Below are positions 17,148 through 27,396 of a stretch of DNA of 64,000 bases, piece by piece. The position numbers and the translations under genes are program-made. How positions within the stretch are numbered: the stretch's first letter is position 1; the number at the start of each line of letters is the position of its first letter. The notes beneath the pieces are model-generated. The model worked only from the letters and a program-made list of their open reading frames with translations, was not told the origin of the DNA and searched no databases. Source of the stretch: Burkholderia seminalis DSM 23518 (GTDB lineage Bacteria > Pseudomonadota > Gammaproteobacteria > Burkholderiales > Burkholderiaceae); NCBI RefSeq assembly GCF_902832885.1, contig NZ_CADFDK010000001.1, forward strand, positions 248,001 to 312,000, given 5' to 3'.

Positions 17148-18365
17148 ATGACGGATTCCCGTTACCGCTGGGTGATCGTCGCCGCGGGCGGCCTGATGGG
17201 CTGCGTCGCGATCGGCGCGATGTTTTCCCTGCCGGTGTTCCTGCGCGCGATTGCGCGCGACACGGGCTGGTCGATGACCGGCATTTCCACGGCGATGACG
17301 CTCGGCTTCATCGCGATGGCCTTCGCGAGCATGGCGTGGGGCAGCCTGTCGGACCGGATCGGCACGCGGCCGGTCGTCCTCGCGGGCGCGGTGCTGCTGT
17401 CGGCGAGCCTCGCGCTGGCGAGCCGCGCGCCGTCGCTGTTCGCGTTCCAGCTGGCCTTCGGCCTGGCCGTCGGCGGCGCGACGGCCGCGATATTCGCGCC
17501 GATGATGGCGTGCGTGACGGGCTGGTTCGACACGCACCGCAGCCTCGCGGTGTCGCTCGTGTCGGCCGGCATGGGAATGGCGCCGATGACGATGGCGCCG
17601 CTCGCCGCGTGGCTCGTGTCGGTGCGCGACTGGCGCACGTCGATGCTGCTGATCGCCGGGCTGGCGGCCGTCGTGATGATTCCGGTGTCGCTCCTGGTAC
17701 GGCGGCCGCCCGCGCTCGACCCTGCCTCCGCGCACGCCGCGCCTTCGGCTGCCGGCGCACCGGCGGCGATGTCGGTCGCGGATGCGCTGCGCTCGCCGCA
17801 GTTCATGATCCTGCTGCTGACCAACTTCTTCTGCTGCGCGACGCACTCGGGCCCGATCTTCCACACGGTCAGCTACGCGGTCACGTGCGGCATCCCGCTG
17901 ATCGTCGCGGTGTCGATCTACAGCGTCGAGGGGCTCGCCGGGATGGGCGGCCGGATCGCGTTCGGCATGCTCGGCGACCGCCTCGGCGCGAAGCGCATGC
18001 TGGTGGCGGGGCTGCTCGCGCAGGCGCTCGGCGCGCTCGGCTATTACTTCGTGCGCTCGCTCGACGGGTTCTACGCGGTCGCGACGCTGTTCGGCTTCAT
18101 CTATGCGGGCGTGATGCCGTTGTATGCGGTGCTCGCGCGCGAGAACTTCCCGCTGCGGATGATGGGCACCGTGATCGGCGGTTGCGCGATGGCCGGCAGC
18201 CTCGGGATGGCCGCGGGCCCGGTCGCCGGCGGCCTGATCGTCGATACGTTCGGCAGTTACGGCTGGCTGTACCTCGGTTCGTTCGCGATCGGCCTCGGCG
18301 CGTTCCTGATCGCGATGATGTTTCGCCCGTTCGCGAAAACGCGGCCGGAAACGGCGGCCGCTTGA
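17148..18365 (+). CDS. MFS transporter
   Basis: A 405-residue major facilitator with twelve predicted membrane helices. SLSDRIGTRPVVLAG between helices 2 and 3 is the MFS motif A, and MLGDRLGAKRMLVAG is its second-half counterpart. The ATG at 17148 follows ACAAGGAGG; an earlier in-frame ATG has no ribosome site. The protein resembles the monocarboxylate/oxalate-formate-like antiporter group. It is divergent from the GntR-AprAB-like operon, so it may import or export that operon's substrate. Confidence 0.88.
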   Translation: MTDSRYRWVIVAAGGLMGCVAIGAMFSLPVFLRAIARDTGWSMTGISTAMTLGFIAMAFASMAWGSLSDRIGTRPVVLAGAVLLSASLALASRAPSLFAFQLAFGLAVGGATAAIFAPMMACVTGWFDTHRSLAVSLVSAGMGMAPMTMAPLAAWLVSVRDWRTSMLLIAGLAAVVMIPVSLLVRRPPALDPASAHAAPSAAGAPAAMSVADALRSPQFMILLLTNFFCCATHSGPIFHTVSYAVTCGIPLIVAVSIYSVEGLAGMGGRIAFGMLGDRLGAKRMLVAGLLAQALGALGYYFVRSLDGFYAVATLFGFIYAGVMPLYAVLARENFPLRMMGTVIGGCAMAGSLGMAAGPVAGGLIVDTFGSYGWLYLGSFAIGLGAFLIAMMFRPFAKTRPETAAA

Positions 18366-18587
18366 TGCGGCGGCGGAAACGGAACGGCTGCCGTTTCGTC
18401 GGACCGGCGCGGTCCGGCGCGCCTCGTCACGAATAGAAAACAGGGCCCGACGCCGTTTGCGTCTGGAGCGGCCCGCACGGCGCTCGGCCCGCTGCGGCGC
18501 AGCAGAGCGGCATTTGACGGTGATCGGCGTGCATGCGTGGCGATTCGGCCCCTAAAAAGCACAATATCGAGCATATATTCGAAGGGC

Positions 18588-18616
18588 CTGTCATAGCCGC
18601 GTCACCCTGCTAGAAT
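18588..18616 (+). promoter_or_regulatory. putative sigma-70 promoter of the DUF1992-tadA-ldcA genes
   Basis: CTGTCA (18588-18593), a 17-base spacer and TAGAAT (18611-18616) lie 30 bases before the DUF1992 ATG. The remaining 18366-18587 sequence has GC-rich partial hairpins after the MFS stop and no gene. Confidence 0.5.
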
Positions 18617-18645
18617 TCGGCCTGCCGCATTGTTCCGATTGACTG

Positions 18646-19640
<995 letters not shown>

Positions 19641-19722
19641 GCCCACCCGTCAGGCACGGCGCCGTGAACCGGAGACGGTTCGGACCCTCTAAGCAGGTTT
19701 GACGACCCGACACCTTTCCCCC

Positions 19723-20661
19723 ATGTCCTTCCAGCCCGCCGCGTCCTATACCATCCGCCTGCTGGCGCCGTCCGGTTATCCGCACGACCCGGACGCGATC
19801 AATCGCGCGCTCGAACGCCTCAGCACCGCGCAGCATCGCATCGAGAACATCGAGGCGACGCAGCGGCGCTACCAGCGGTTCGGCGGTACCGACGGGGAGC
19901 GGGCAGGCGACCTGAACCGCCTCGCCGATCCCGAGCGGCCGCTGCCGGACATCGCGCTCGCGGTGCGCGGCGGCTACGGCGCCGCGCGGATCCTGCACGG
20001 GCTCGACTACCGCGGGCTCGAGCGCCGGCTGCGCGACCAGCCGGTCGCGCTCGTCGGCCACAGCGACTTCACCGCGATCCAGCTCGCGCTGTATGCGAAG
20101 GCGCGCATCAAGACGTTCGGCGGCCCGATGCTGTCCGCCGACTTCGGCGCGGAAACGCCGAGCGACTTCACGATGCAGCACTTCTGGCAGACGCTGACGC
20201 AGCCGGGCACGACGATCGTCACCGAGGCGCCGCAGGTGCAGGCGGCGAACGTGACGGGCACGCTGTGGGGCGGCAACCTCGCGATCCTGACGTCGCTGAT
20301 CGGCACGCCGTACATGCCCGACATCGAAGGCGGCATCCTGTTCATCGAGGACGTCAACGAGCAGCCGTTCCGGATCGAGCGGATGATCTACCAGTTGCAC
20401 CTGTCGGGGCTGCTCGCGCGCCAGCAGGCGCTCGTGCTCGGCCAGTTCACCGGCGCGCGGCCGTTCGAGTACGACAACGGCTACGACATGCAGGCCATGA
20501 TCGACCAGGTCCGAGCGGTGATCGGGATCCCGGTCGTCACGGGGCTCCAGTTCGGCCATGTGCCCGACCTGCTGACGCTGCCGTTCGGCGCGCAGGCGCA
20601 ACTGGTCGCGAATGCGCACGGCTTCCGGCTGACCTTGTCGGACTACCCGCATCTCGGCTGA
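19723..20661 (+). CDS. ldcA: LD-carboxypeptidase (S66 family)
   Basis: Muramoyltetrapeptide carboxypeptidase, which trims the terminal D-Ala from recycled murein tetrapeptides in the cytoplasm. The 312-residue protein shows the S66 order: nucleophile Ser in VGHSDFTA, GTLWGGNL, catalytic Glu in FIEDVNEQPFRIERM, and the late His in QFGHVPDL. The ATG at 19723 was preferred over a TTG eight codons upstream. It lies 82 bases behind tadA and is followed by a strong terminator, closing the transcript. Confidence 0.92.
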   Translation: MSFQPAASYTIRLLAPSGYPHDPDAINRALERLSTAQHRIENIEATQRRYQRFGGTDGERAGDLNRLADPERPLPDIALAVRGGYGAARILHGLDYRGLERRLRDQPVALVGHSDFTAIQLALYAKARIKTFGGPMLSADFGAETPSDFTMQHFWQTLTQPGTTIVTEAPQVQAANVTGTLWGGNLAILTSLIGTPYMPDIEGGILFIEDVNEQPFRIERMIYQLHLSGLLARQQALVLGQFTGARPFEYDNGYDMQAMIDQVRAVIGIPVVTGLQFGHVPDLLTLPFGAQAQLVANAHGFRLTLSDYPHLG

Positions 20662-20679
20662 TGCAGGCGCGATCGATCG

Positions 20680-20706
20680 AAAGGCGGGTTTCCCGCCTTT
20701 TTCTTT
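20680..20706 (+). terminator. rho-independent terminator after ldcA
   Basis: AAAGGCGGG (20680-20688), loop TTT, CCCGCCTTT (20692-20700), then TTCTTT. Confidence 0.9.
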
Positions 20707-20921
20707 ATGTAAATGCGCAACTAACGGTCGAAAATTTTCGTCGACGCACGACCGATTGTTGCCCGGGTATGCACCAGTTTTGTCAACAAAATGGCCGGTC
20801 GGGTATACGACAGGAAAGGCCTCCGACAGGCATGTGAGGCTTGTCTTGCATGGAATAAGCGCATCCTGCACCGAACCGGGTCGCGTCGATGCACGCCGAT
20901 TGTGCGAAATCCCGGAAAAGA

Positions 20922-20953
20922 ATTGTTGACAATCTTTATGTCCGCCCTAGGAT
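20922..20953 (+). promoter_or_regulatory. promoter and operator of the FCD-GntR gene
   Basis: TTGACA (20926-20931), 16-base spacer, TAGGAT (20948-20953). The perfect palindrome ATTGT-TG-ACAAT (20922-20933) covers the -35 and has the TTGTxxACAA form bound by FCD-type GntR repressors, suggesting autorepression. The preceding gap (20707-20921) has no gene. Confidence 0.65.
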
Positions 20954-20968
20954 GAGGACCATCACACG

Positions 20969-21673
20969 ATGCAGATCATGAACGAGCCCGATTCCCAGCC
21001 GTCCGGCGCAGCCGGTCCCGAAGCGATCGCCGAGCGGATCCGCACCGCGATCCTCGAGCACCGGCTCGCGCCCGGCGCGAAGCTGACGGAGGCGCAGCTC
21101 TGCGACGTGTTCGGCGTGAAGCGCGGGACGATCCGCCAGGCGCTCGCGCAGCTCGCGACCGACAAGCTGGTCGATCTCGAGCCGAACCGCGGCGCGTTCG
21201 TCGCGAGCCCGACGCTGCAGGACGTGCACGAGGTGTTCGAGATGCGCCGGATCATCGAGCTGGCGGTGGTCGAGCGGCTGGCAACCGGGCCCGGCGCGAA
21301 GCGGCTCAAGGGCGTCGCCGCGCTGATCGACAAGGAACGCAAGGCGTTCGAGCGGCACGACTTCGCGGCGTGGATCCGGCTGTCGGGCGAATTCCACACG
21401 GCGCTCGCCACGCTGATGGGCAATGCGACGCTCAGCGCGTGCCTCGAAGGGCTCGTCGCACGCTCGACGCTGATGTCGGCGCTGTACGAATCGCACGGGC
21501 GCAGCCCGTGCTCGTGCGACGACCACGACGAGATCCTCGCCGCGCTGGAGGCGGGAGACCCGAAGCAGGCGGTGACGCTGATGGCGCGCCACCTGCAGCA
21601 TGTCGAACTGAAGATGCTGGACCGGCCCGCGCAAGGGCAGGTCGATTTGCGCGAAGTGTTCGGCGGCGCCTGA
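20969..21673 (+). CDS. GntR-family regulator, FCD type, of the allantoin cluster
   Basis: A 234-residue regulator. The N-terminal winged helix (about residues 15-80) includes KLTEAQLCDVFGVKRGTIRQALAQL, and the all-helical FCD ligand domain has its usual metal-binding His/Asp pattern (EFHTALATLMGN and a late DDHDEIL). It heads the permease-racemase-puuE-uraD-alc-allA series 150 bases upstream of the permease and has a palindrome over its own -35 box. It is probably the cluster's repressor, responding to allantoin or a downstream intermediate. An ATG three codons later is an alternative start. Confidence 0.9.
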   Translation: MQIMNEPDSQPSGAAGPEAIAERIRTAILEHRLAPGAKLTEAQLCDVFGVKRGTIRQALAQLATDKLVDLEPNRGAFVASPTLQDVHEVFEMRRIIELAVVERLATGPGAKRLKGVAALIDKERKAFERHDFAAWIRLSGEFHTALATLMGNATLSACLEGLVARSTLMSALYESHGRSPCSCDDHDEILAALEAGDPKQAVTLMARHLQHVELKMLDRPAQGQVDLREVFGGA

Positions 21674-21719
21674 GCGGCGACGCGAACCCGGCCGCGCGCC
21701 ACAGAACGAGCGAAATGCA

Positions 21720-21743
21720 GGCCCGCGGTATTTGCCGCGGGCC
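21720..21743 (+). repeat. 9-bp hairpin in the regulator-permease gap
   Basis: GGCCCGCGG (21720-21728) and CCGCGGGCC (21735-21743) with loop TATTTG. There is no U-run. It could stabilise the downstream transcript or mark a processing site. Confidence 0.45.
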
Positions 21744-21822
21744 GCTGGTCCGACTCCGGGCGACGATCCGGAGCGATATCGATGACGGTGGAGCGGCCGC
21801 CCGGCCGCGTCAAGGAGAAGTC

Positions 21823-23307
21823 ATGGCTCAGTTCAGTGTGGCGCACGAGAGCGCCTTTCCGGCGAAAGAAGGCGGCGAGGGCGGCGATCCGACGCTGCCG
21901 GATGGTTACAGCGAACGTCTGTACAACGAAGATTTGGCACCCCTGAAGAATCAGACGTGGGGCGCGTACAACATCTTCGCGTTCTGGATGTCGGACGTGC
22001 ACAGCGTCGGCGGCTACGTGTTCGCGGGCAGCCTGTTCGCGCTCGGGCTGACGAGCTGGCAGGTGCTGATCGCGCTGATCGTCGGCATCGGCCTCGTGAA
22101 CGCGCTGTGCAACCTGATCGCGCGACCGAGCCAGCAGATCGGCGTGCCGTATCCGGTCGCGTGCCGCGCGACCTTCGGCGTGCTCGGCGCGAACGTGCCG
22201 GCGGTGATCCGCGGGCTGATCGCGATCGCGTGGTACGGCATCCAGACCTATCTCGCGTCGAGCGCGCTCGTGATCGTCGTGCTGAAGTTCTTCCCGCAAT
22301 GGCTGCCGTACGCGGACGTCCATCGCTACGGCTTCCTCGGGCTGTCGGCGGTCGGCTGGGCCGGCTTCATGCTGCTGTGGGTGCTTCAGGCGTTCGTGTT
22401 CTGGAACGGGATGGAGACGATCAAGAAGTTCATCGACTTCGCCGGCCCGGCGGTCTACGTCGTGATGTTCATCCTCGCCGGCTACATGGTGTGGCGCGCG
22501 GGCTGGCGCAACATCGGCATCAACCTCGGCGGCGTCAAGTATCACGGCGCGGAAGTGATCCCGGTGATGATCACGGCGGTGTCGCTGGTCGTGTCGTACT
22601 TCTCCGGGCCGATGCTGAACTTCGGCGACTTCTCGCGCTACTGCCGCTCGTTCGGCGACGTGAAGCGCGGCAATTTCTGGGGGCTGCCCGTCAACTTCCT
22701 CGCGTTCTCGCTCGTCACGGTGATCACGACGGCGGCAACCTTGCCGGTGTTCGGCGAACTGATCACCGACCCGGTCGAGACGGTCGGCCGCATCGACCAT
22801 CCGACCGCGGTGATCCTCGGCGCGCTGACGTTCACGATCGCGACGATCGGCATCAACATCGTCGCGAACTTCGTGTCGCCCGCGTTCGACTTCTCGAACG
22901 TCGCGCCGCGGCTGATCAGCTGGCGTGCGGGCGGGATGCTCGCGGCCGTCGCGTCGATCTTCATCACGCCGTGGAACCTGTTCAACAACCCGGCCGTGAT
23001 CCACTACACGCTCGACGTGCTCGGCGCGTTCATCGGCCCGCTGTACGGCGTGCTGATCGCCGACTTCTATCTCGTCAAGCGCGGCCGGCTCGTGCGCGAC
23101 GACCTGTACACGATGTCGGAGAGCGGCAGCTACTGGTATACGGGCGGCGTGAACCGCCGCGCGCTCGCCGCGCTGCTGCCGGCGGCCGTGATCGCGGTCG
23201 TCTGCGTGATGGTGCCGGGCTGGCAGGCCGCCGCGAATTTTTCCTGGTTCATCGGCGCGGGGCTCGGCTTCGTGTTCTACCGGCTGCTCGTGAGCACGAA
23301 GGCGTGA
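21823..23307 (+). CDS. NCS1-family permease (probable allantoin transporter)
   Basis: A 494-residue inner-membrane nucleobase:cation symporter-1 protein with about twelve helices. YNEDLAPLKNQTWGAYNIF and MSDVHSVGGYVFAGSLF form the NCS1 N-terminal signature (helix 1). GMETIKKFIDFAGPAVYVVM and FSGPMLNFGDFSRY correspond to helices 5-7. The ATG at 21823 follows AAGGAG; the longer frame upstream overlaps the GntR gene and is spurious. The neighbourhood of allantoin genes makes allantoin (PucI/HpxB-like) the likely substrate, with uracil or cytosine as alternatives. Confidence 0.9.
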   Translation: MAQFSVAHESAFPAKEGGEGGDPTLPDGYSERLYNEDLAPLKNQTWGAYNIFAFWMSDVHSVGGYVFAGSLFALGLTSWQVLIALIVGIGLVNALCNLIARPSQQIGVPYPVACRATFGVLGANVPAVIRGLIAIAWYGIQTYLASSALVIVVLKFFPQWLPYADVHRYGFLGLSAVGWAGFMLLWVLQAFVFWNGMETIKKFIDFAGPAVYVVMFILAGYMVWRAGWRNIGINLGGVKYHGAEVIPVMITAVSLVVSYFSGPMLNFGDFSRYCRSFGDVKRGNFWGLPVNFLAFSLVTVITTAATLPVFGELITDPVETVGRIDHPTAVILGALTFTIATIGINIVANFVSPAFDFSNVAPRLISWRAGGMLAAVASIFITPWNLFNNPAVIHYTLDVLGAFIGPLYGVLIADFYLVKRGRLVRDDLYTMSESGSYWYTGGVNRRALAALLPAAVIAVVCVMVPGWQAAANFSWFIGAGLGFVFYRLLVSTKA

Positions 23308-23317
23308 GGAGCGTGCG

Positions 23318-24109
23318 ATGAAGATCCGACTGATCAATCCGAATACGACGCAGCGGATGACCGACGCGATGGGGCGCTGCGCCCGCGAGGTCGCGGCCGC
23401 GGGCACGGAGATCGTCGCGGTGAGCCCGCCGATGGGGCCGCCGTCGATCGAAGGTTATTACGACGAGGCGCTCGCGACGCCGGGGCTGCTCGCCGAGATC
23501 GCGCAGGGCGAGCGCGACGGCTGCGACGCCTATGTGATCGCGTGCTTCGGCGACCCCGGCCTGTACGCGGCGCGCGAACTCGCGCGCGGGCCGGTGATCG
23601 GCATCGCCGAGGCCGCGATGCATGCGGCGAGCGTGCTCGCGCCGGGCTTCTCGGTCGTCACGACGCTCGCGCGCACCTGCGGGATGGCGTGGCACCTCGC
23701 GGAGCGCTACGGGATGAAGCGCTTCTGCCGCAACGTGCGCGCGACCGACGTCGCGGTGCTCGAACTCGACCGGCCGGGCTCGGCCGCGCGCCGGATCATC
23801 GTCGACGAATGCCGGCGCGCGCTCGACGAGGACGGCGCCGACGCGATCGTGCTCGGCTGCGCGGGGATGGCCGAGTTCGCGCACGAGATCGAGCAGCAGA
23901 TCGGCGCGCCGGTGGTCGAAGGCGTCACGGCGGCCGTCAAGTGGGCCGAGGCGCTCGTCGCGCTGCGCCTCGCGACCGCGAAACGCGGCGATTACGCGCG
24001 GCCGCTGGCGAAACGCTACGACGGCGCATTCGCCCGCTTCAGCCCGCCGGACGGGGAGGCGGCGGAGCCGGTCCCGAATTTGCCGCAACCGCACATACAC
24101 ACCGTCTGA
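23318..24109 (+). CDS. allantoin (hydantoin) racemase, Asp/Glu racemase family
   Basis: A 263-residue cofactor-independent racemase. The two catalytic cysteines lie in VIACFGDPGLYAARE (about residue 78) and VLGCAGMAEF (about residue 184), as in HyuE/HpxA proteins, and RLINPNTTQRMT is the conserved start. It would interconvert (R)- and (S)-allantoin so that the whole pool reaches the stereospecific allantoinase. It starts 10 bases after the permease. Confidence 0.9.
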   Translation: MKIRLINPNTTQRMTDAMGRCAREVAAAGTEIVAVSPPMGPPSIEGYYDEALATPGLLAEIAQGERDGCDAYVIACFGDPGLYAARELARGPVIGIAEAAMHAASVLAPGFSVVTTLARTCGMAWHLAERYGMKRFCRNVRATDVAVLELDRPGSAARRIIVDECRRALDEDGADAIVLGCAGMAEFAHEIEQQIGAPVVEGVTAAVKWAEALVALRLATAKRGDYARPLAKRYDGAFARFSPPDGEAAEPVPNLPQPHIHTV

Positions 24110-24257
24110 CACGCACTATCTGCGTCGCTGTATGGGCGCGTATGAACGTTTTCGCTACACTGGGCCGTCATCGCATCGGCTCGTGCGGCCGGCTTCCGGC
24201 GCCGCGCGGTCGATGCGAACCCATTATTTCAGCCCGCTTTCGCCGTACTTCGAACCC

Positions 24258-25211
24258 ATGTCACTCGATCCCAACTATCCTCGCGACCTGATCGGCTACG
24301 GCCGCCATCCCGTTCAGGCGAACTGGCCGGGGCGCGCCCGCGTCGCCGTGCAATTCGTGCTGAACTACGAGGAGGGCGGCGAGAACTGCGTGCTGCACGG
24401 CGATCCGGGCTCCGAGCAGTTCCTGTCCGAAATCGTCGGCGCGGCCGCGTATCCGGACCGCCACATGAGCATGGAGTCGATCTACGAATACGGTTCGCGG
24501 GCCGGCGTGTGGCGCATCCTGCGCGAATTCGAGAAGCGCGGGATGCCGCTGACGGTCTTCGGCGTCGGCATGGCGATCGAGCGTCATCCGGAGCTCGCGC
24601 GCGCCTTCGTCGAGCTCGGCCATGAAATCGCGTGCCACGGCTGGCGCTGGATCCACTACCAGAGCATGACGCCGGAACTCGAAGCGGAGCACATGCGCCT
24701 CGGGATGGAAGCGATCGAGCGCGTGACGGGCGAGCGTCCGCTCGGCTGGTATACCGGCCGCGACAGCCCCAATACGCACCGCCTGGTCGCGGAATACGGC
24801 GGCTTCCTGTACGACTCCGACAACTACGGCGACGACTTGCCGTTCTGGATGGACGTCAAGGTGTCGGGCGGCGGCACGTCGCCGCAACTGATCGTGCCGT
24901 ACACGCTCGACACGAACGACATGCGCTTCGCGACGCCGCAGGGTTTCAACACCGGCGATCACTTCTTCGACTACCTGCGCGACGCATTCGACGTGCTGTA
25001 CGCGGAGGGCGACGAGGCGCCGAAGATGCTGTCGATCGGCATGCATTGCCGGCTGCTCGGCCGGCCGGGCCGGTTCCGCGGGCTGCAGCGTTTTCTCGAT
25101 CACCTCGAGAAGCACGATCGCGTTTGGGTGACGCGCCGTGTCGATATCGCGCGTCACTGGCGTGAACATCATCCGTATCAGCCCAATCATCAAGACGAAG
25201 GGAAAGCATGA
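24258..25211 (+). CDS. puuE: allantoinase PuuE (polysaccharide-deacetylase fold)
   Basis: A 317-residue metal-independent allantoinase that opens the hydantoin ring of allantoin to allantoate. It starts DPNYPRDLIGYGRHP and has VQFVLNYEEGGENCVLHGD, CHGWRWIHYQSM and GWYTGRDSPNTHRLV, all diagnostic of PuuE rather than the amidohydrolase-type AllB. The ATG at 24258 matches the conserved N-terminus; upstream in-frame starts add an unconserved stretch. The stop overlaps uraD by four bases. Confidence 0.95.
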   Translation: MSLDPNYPRDLIGYGRHPVQANWPGRARVAVQFVLNYEEGGENCVLHGDPGSEQFLSEIVGAAAYPDRHMSMESIYEYGSRAGVWRILREFEKRGMPLTVFGVGMAIERHPELARAFVELGHEIACHGWRWIHYQSMTPELEAEHMRLGMEAIERVTGERPLGWYTGRDSPNTHRLVAEYGGFLYDSDNYGDDLPFWMDVKVSGGGTSPQLIVPYTLDTNDMRFATPQGFNTGDHFFDYLRDAFDVLYAEGDEAPKMLSIGMHCRLLGRPGRFRGLQRFLDHLEKHDRVWVTRRVDIARHWREHHPYQPNHQDEGKA

Positions 25212-25729
25212 AGGCGATGCGCTACACGTTGGAACAACTGAACACGATGGCGCCGAGCGCATTTGTCGCGGCGCTGTCGGGGATCTTCGAACATTCGCCG
25301 TGGGTGGCCGAGGTCGCCGCGGGCGAGCGGCCGTTCGCGAGCATCGACGCGCTGCACAAGACGATGGCGGACGCGGTGGAAACGGGCGGCGAAGCGCGCC
25401 AGCTCGCGCTGATCAACGCTCACCCGGAATTGGCCGGCAAGGCCGCCGTGCGCGGCGAGCTGACGGCCGAGTCGACGCGCGAGCAGAGCGGTGCGGGCCT
25501 CGACCAGTGCACGCAGGACGAATTCGACAAGCTGCTGACGCTGAACCGCACGTATCGCGAGAAGTTCGGCTTCCCGTTCATCCTCGCGGTGCGCGGTTAT
25601 GACCGCCACGGCATCATCGCGAACTTCGAGTCGCGCGTGAATCATTCGCGCACCGAGGAACTGCGTGCGAGCCTCGACCAGATCTACCGGATCGCGCGCT
25701 TTCGCCTCGACGACCTGATCGACGCCTGA
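25208..25729 (+). CDS. uraD: OHCU decarboxylase UraD
   Basis: 2-oxo-4-hydroxy-4-carboxy-5-ureidoimidazoline decarboxylase, the step that yields (S)-allantoin. At 173 residues it has the expected length. [13 protein letters not shown] carries the catalytic His, [11 protein letters not shown] the Glu region, and [14 protein letters not shown] the C-terminal signature. It is coupled to puuE by ATGA overlap. Its partner enzymes PuuD and UraH lie about 6 kb downstream on the other strand. Confidence 0.95.
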   Translation: MKAMRYTLEQLNTMAPSAFVAALSGIFEHSPWVAEVAAGERPFASIDALHKTMADAVETGGEARQLALINAHPELAGKAAVRGELTAESTREQSGAGLDQCTQDEFDKLLTLNRTYREKFGFPFILAVRGYDRHGIIANFESRVNHSRTEELRASLDQIYRIARFRLDDLIDA

Positions 25730-25791
25730 CACCGCGCACGGCCCGCTGTGTCGCGGCGGCCGGATCGCAATCACTGAAACAAGGAAACATC

Positions 25792-26805
25792 ATGGCTGTT
25801 CCGCTTCTCGATCCCAACGCACCCGAATTCACGCGGCGCTACGTGAATCTTGCCGACCCGCGTCTCGGTGCGCAGGCGCTCGAGGCCAGCGACGATTTCT
25901 TCGCGCCGAAGGACCGGATGCTGAACCCCGAGCCGGCCGTCTTCATCCCCGGCAAGTACGACGACCACGGCAAGTGGATGGACGGTTGGGAAACGCGCCG
26001 CAAGCGCACGACGGGGTACGACTGGTGCATCGTCAAGCTCGCGCGCCCGGGCGTGATCAAGGGCTTCGACATCGACACGAGCCACTTCACCGGCAACTTC
26101 CCGCCGGCCGCGTCGATCGAGGCCGCGTTCGTGGCCGACGGCGCGCCGACGCATGCGACCGAGTGGGTCGAGATCGTGCCGTCGACGACGCTGCAGGGCA
26201 ACAGCCATCACTACGTCGAAGCGAGCGACGCACGCGCGTTCACGCACCTGCGCGTGAACATCTACCCGGACGGCGGCATCGCGCGCCTGCGCGTGTACGG
26301 CCAGCCGCAGCTCGACTGGGCCGGCGCGAGCGCGACCGAGCAGTTCGACCTCGCGGCGATGGAAAACGGCGGTTACGTCGTGGCCGCGAACAACCAGCAT
26401 TTCGGCGTCGCGTCGAACCTGCTGCTGCCGGGCCGCGGCGTGAACATGGGCGATGGCTGGGAAACCCGCCGCCGCCGCGAGCCGGGCAACGACTGGGCGA
26501 TCATCGCGCTCGCGCAGCCGGGCGTGATCCGCAAGATCGAAGTCGATACCGCGTTCTTCAAGGGCAACTTCCCGGACCGCTGCTCGATCCAGGCCGCGTA
26601 CGTGTCGGGCGGCACGGACAGCTCGCTGATCACGCAGTCGATGTTCTGGCCGGTGCTGCTCGGCGAACAGAAACTGCAGATGGACAAGCAGCACTATTTC
26701 GAACAGGACATCGCGTCGCTTGGCCCCGTCACGCACGTGCGACTGAACATCATTCCGGACGGCGGCGTGTCGCGCCTGCGCCTGTGGGGAACGCTCGACA
26801 AATGA
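25792..26805 (+). CDS. alc: allantoicase
   Basis: Hydrolyses allantoate to (S)-ureidoglycolate and urea. The 337-residue protein shows the family's internal duplication: [20 protein letters not shown] with [14 protein letters not shown] in the first half, and [20 protein letters not shown] with [14 protein letters not shown] in the second. Each half is a jelly-roll domain. Its last codon overlaps the allA start (ATGA). Confidence 0.95.
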   Translation: MAVPLLDPNAPEFTRRYVNLADPRLGAQALEASDDFFAPKDRMLNPEPAVFIPGKYDDHGKWMDGWETRRKRTTGYDWCIVKLARPGVIKGFDIDTSHFTGNFPPAASIEAAFVADGAPTHATEWVEIVPSTTLQGNSHHYVEASDARAFTHLRVNIYPDGGIARLRVYGQPQLDWAGASATEQFDLAAMENGGYVVAANNQHFGVASNLLLPGRGVNMGDGWETRRRREPGNDWAIIALAQPGVIRKIEVDTAFFKGNFPDRCSIQAAYVSGGTDSSLITQSMFWPVLLGEQKLQMDKQHYFEQDIASLGPVTHVRLNIIPDGGVSRLRLWGTLDK

Positions 26806-27314
26806 AGACGCTCGTTATCGAACCGCTGACCAGGGAAGCCTTCGCGCCGTTCGGCGACGTGATCGAAACGGACGGGGCGAAGCAGATCCCGATCAACCTC
26901 GGCACGACGATCCGCTTTCACGATCTCGCGAAAGTCGACGTGACGGACGAGGGCGGCCGCACGCTCGTCAACCTGTTCCGCGGCCAGCCGCGCACGCTGC
27001 CGTTCGAAGTGAAGATGCTGGAGCGGCACCCGCTCGGCAGCCAGGCGTTCGTGCCGCTGAACGACCAGCCGTATCTCGTCGTCGTCGCGCCCGCGGGCGA
27101 TCTCGATCCGGCGAAGATCCGTGCGTTCGTGACGAGCGGCTGGCAGGGCGTCAACTACGCGAAGGGCGTGTGGCATCATCCGCTGATCGCGCTCGGCGGC
27201 GTCAGCGATTTCATCGTCGTCGATCGCGGCGGTGACGGCCTGAACCTGAACGAGCAGGATCTGCAGGAATCGCTTTGGCTCACCGACGAGGCGCTGCATG
27301 CGCTGACCGCCTGA
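26802..27314 (+). CDS. allA: ureidoglycolate lyase
   Basis: Splits ureidoglycolate into glyoxylate and urea. The 170-residue cupin-fold protein begins [19 protein letters not shown]. It contains [19 protein letters not shown], and the late WHHPLIAL carries the probable metal or substrate His residues. It is the last gene of the rightward allantoin operon and is followed by a strong terminator. No urease genes are in the window, so urea disposal must be encoded elsewhere. Confidence 0.95.
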   Translation: MKTLVIEPLTREAFAPFGDVIETDGAKQIPINLGTTIRFHDLAKVDVTDEGGRTLVNLFRGQPRTLPFEVKMLERHPLGSQAFVPLNDQPYLVVVAPAGDLDPAKIRAFVTSGWQGVNYAKGVWHHPLIALGGVSDFIVVDRGGDGLNLNEQDLQESLWLTDEALHALTA

Positions 27315-27344
27315 GTCGTCGACGCTTCCGTTGCCTGCCCGCCG

Positions 27345-27373
27345 AAACCCGCGCAAGATGCGCGGGTTTTTTT
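27345..27373 (+). terminator. rho-independent terminator after allA
   Basis: AAACCCGCGC (27345-27354), loop AAGAT, GCGCGGGTTT (27360-27369), then further T. It closes the allantoin operon. Confidence 0.93.
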
Positions 27374-27396
27374 ATGTGCGCTCGCTTTGTCGCGAC

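Noticed and set aside
14352-17864. A continuous 1170-codon minus-strand frame joining the MFS antisense, GntR region and AprA-like gene
   Set aside because: The first half is antisense to the MFS gene and runs in a different frame through the GntR gene. Only the portion from 16091 downward is the real flavoprotein. It is not a fusion protein.
21370-21822. A long N-terminal extension of the NCS1 permease
   Set aside because: The added sequence overlaps the GntR gene out of frame. The ATG at 21823 has an AAGGAG site and begins the conserved protein.
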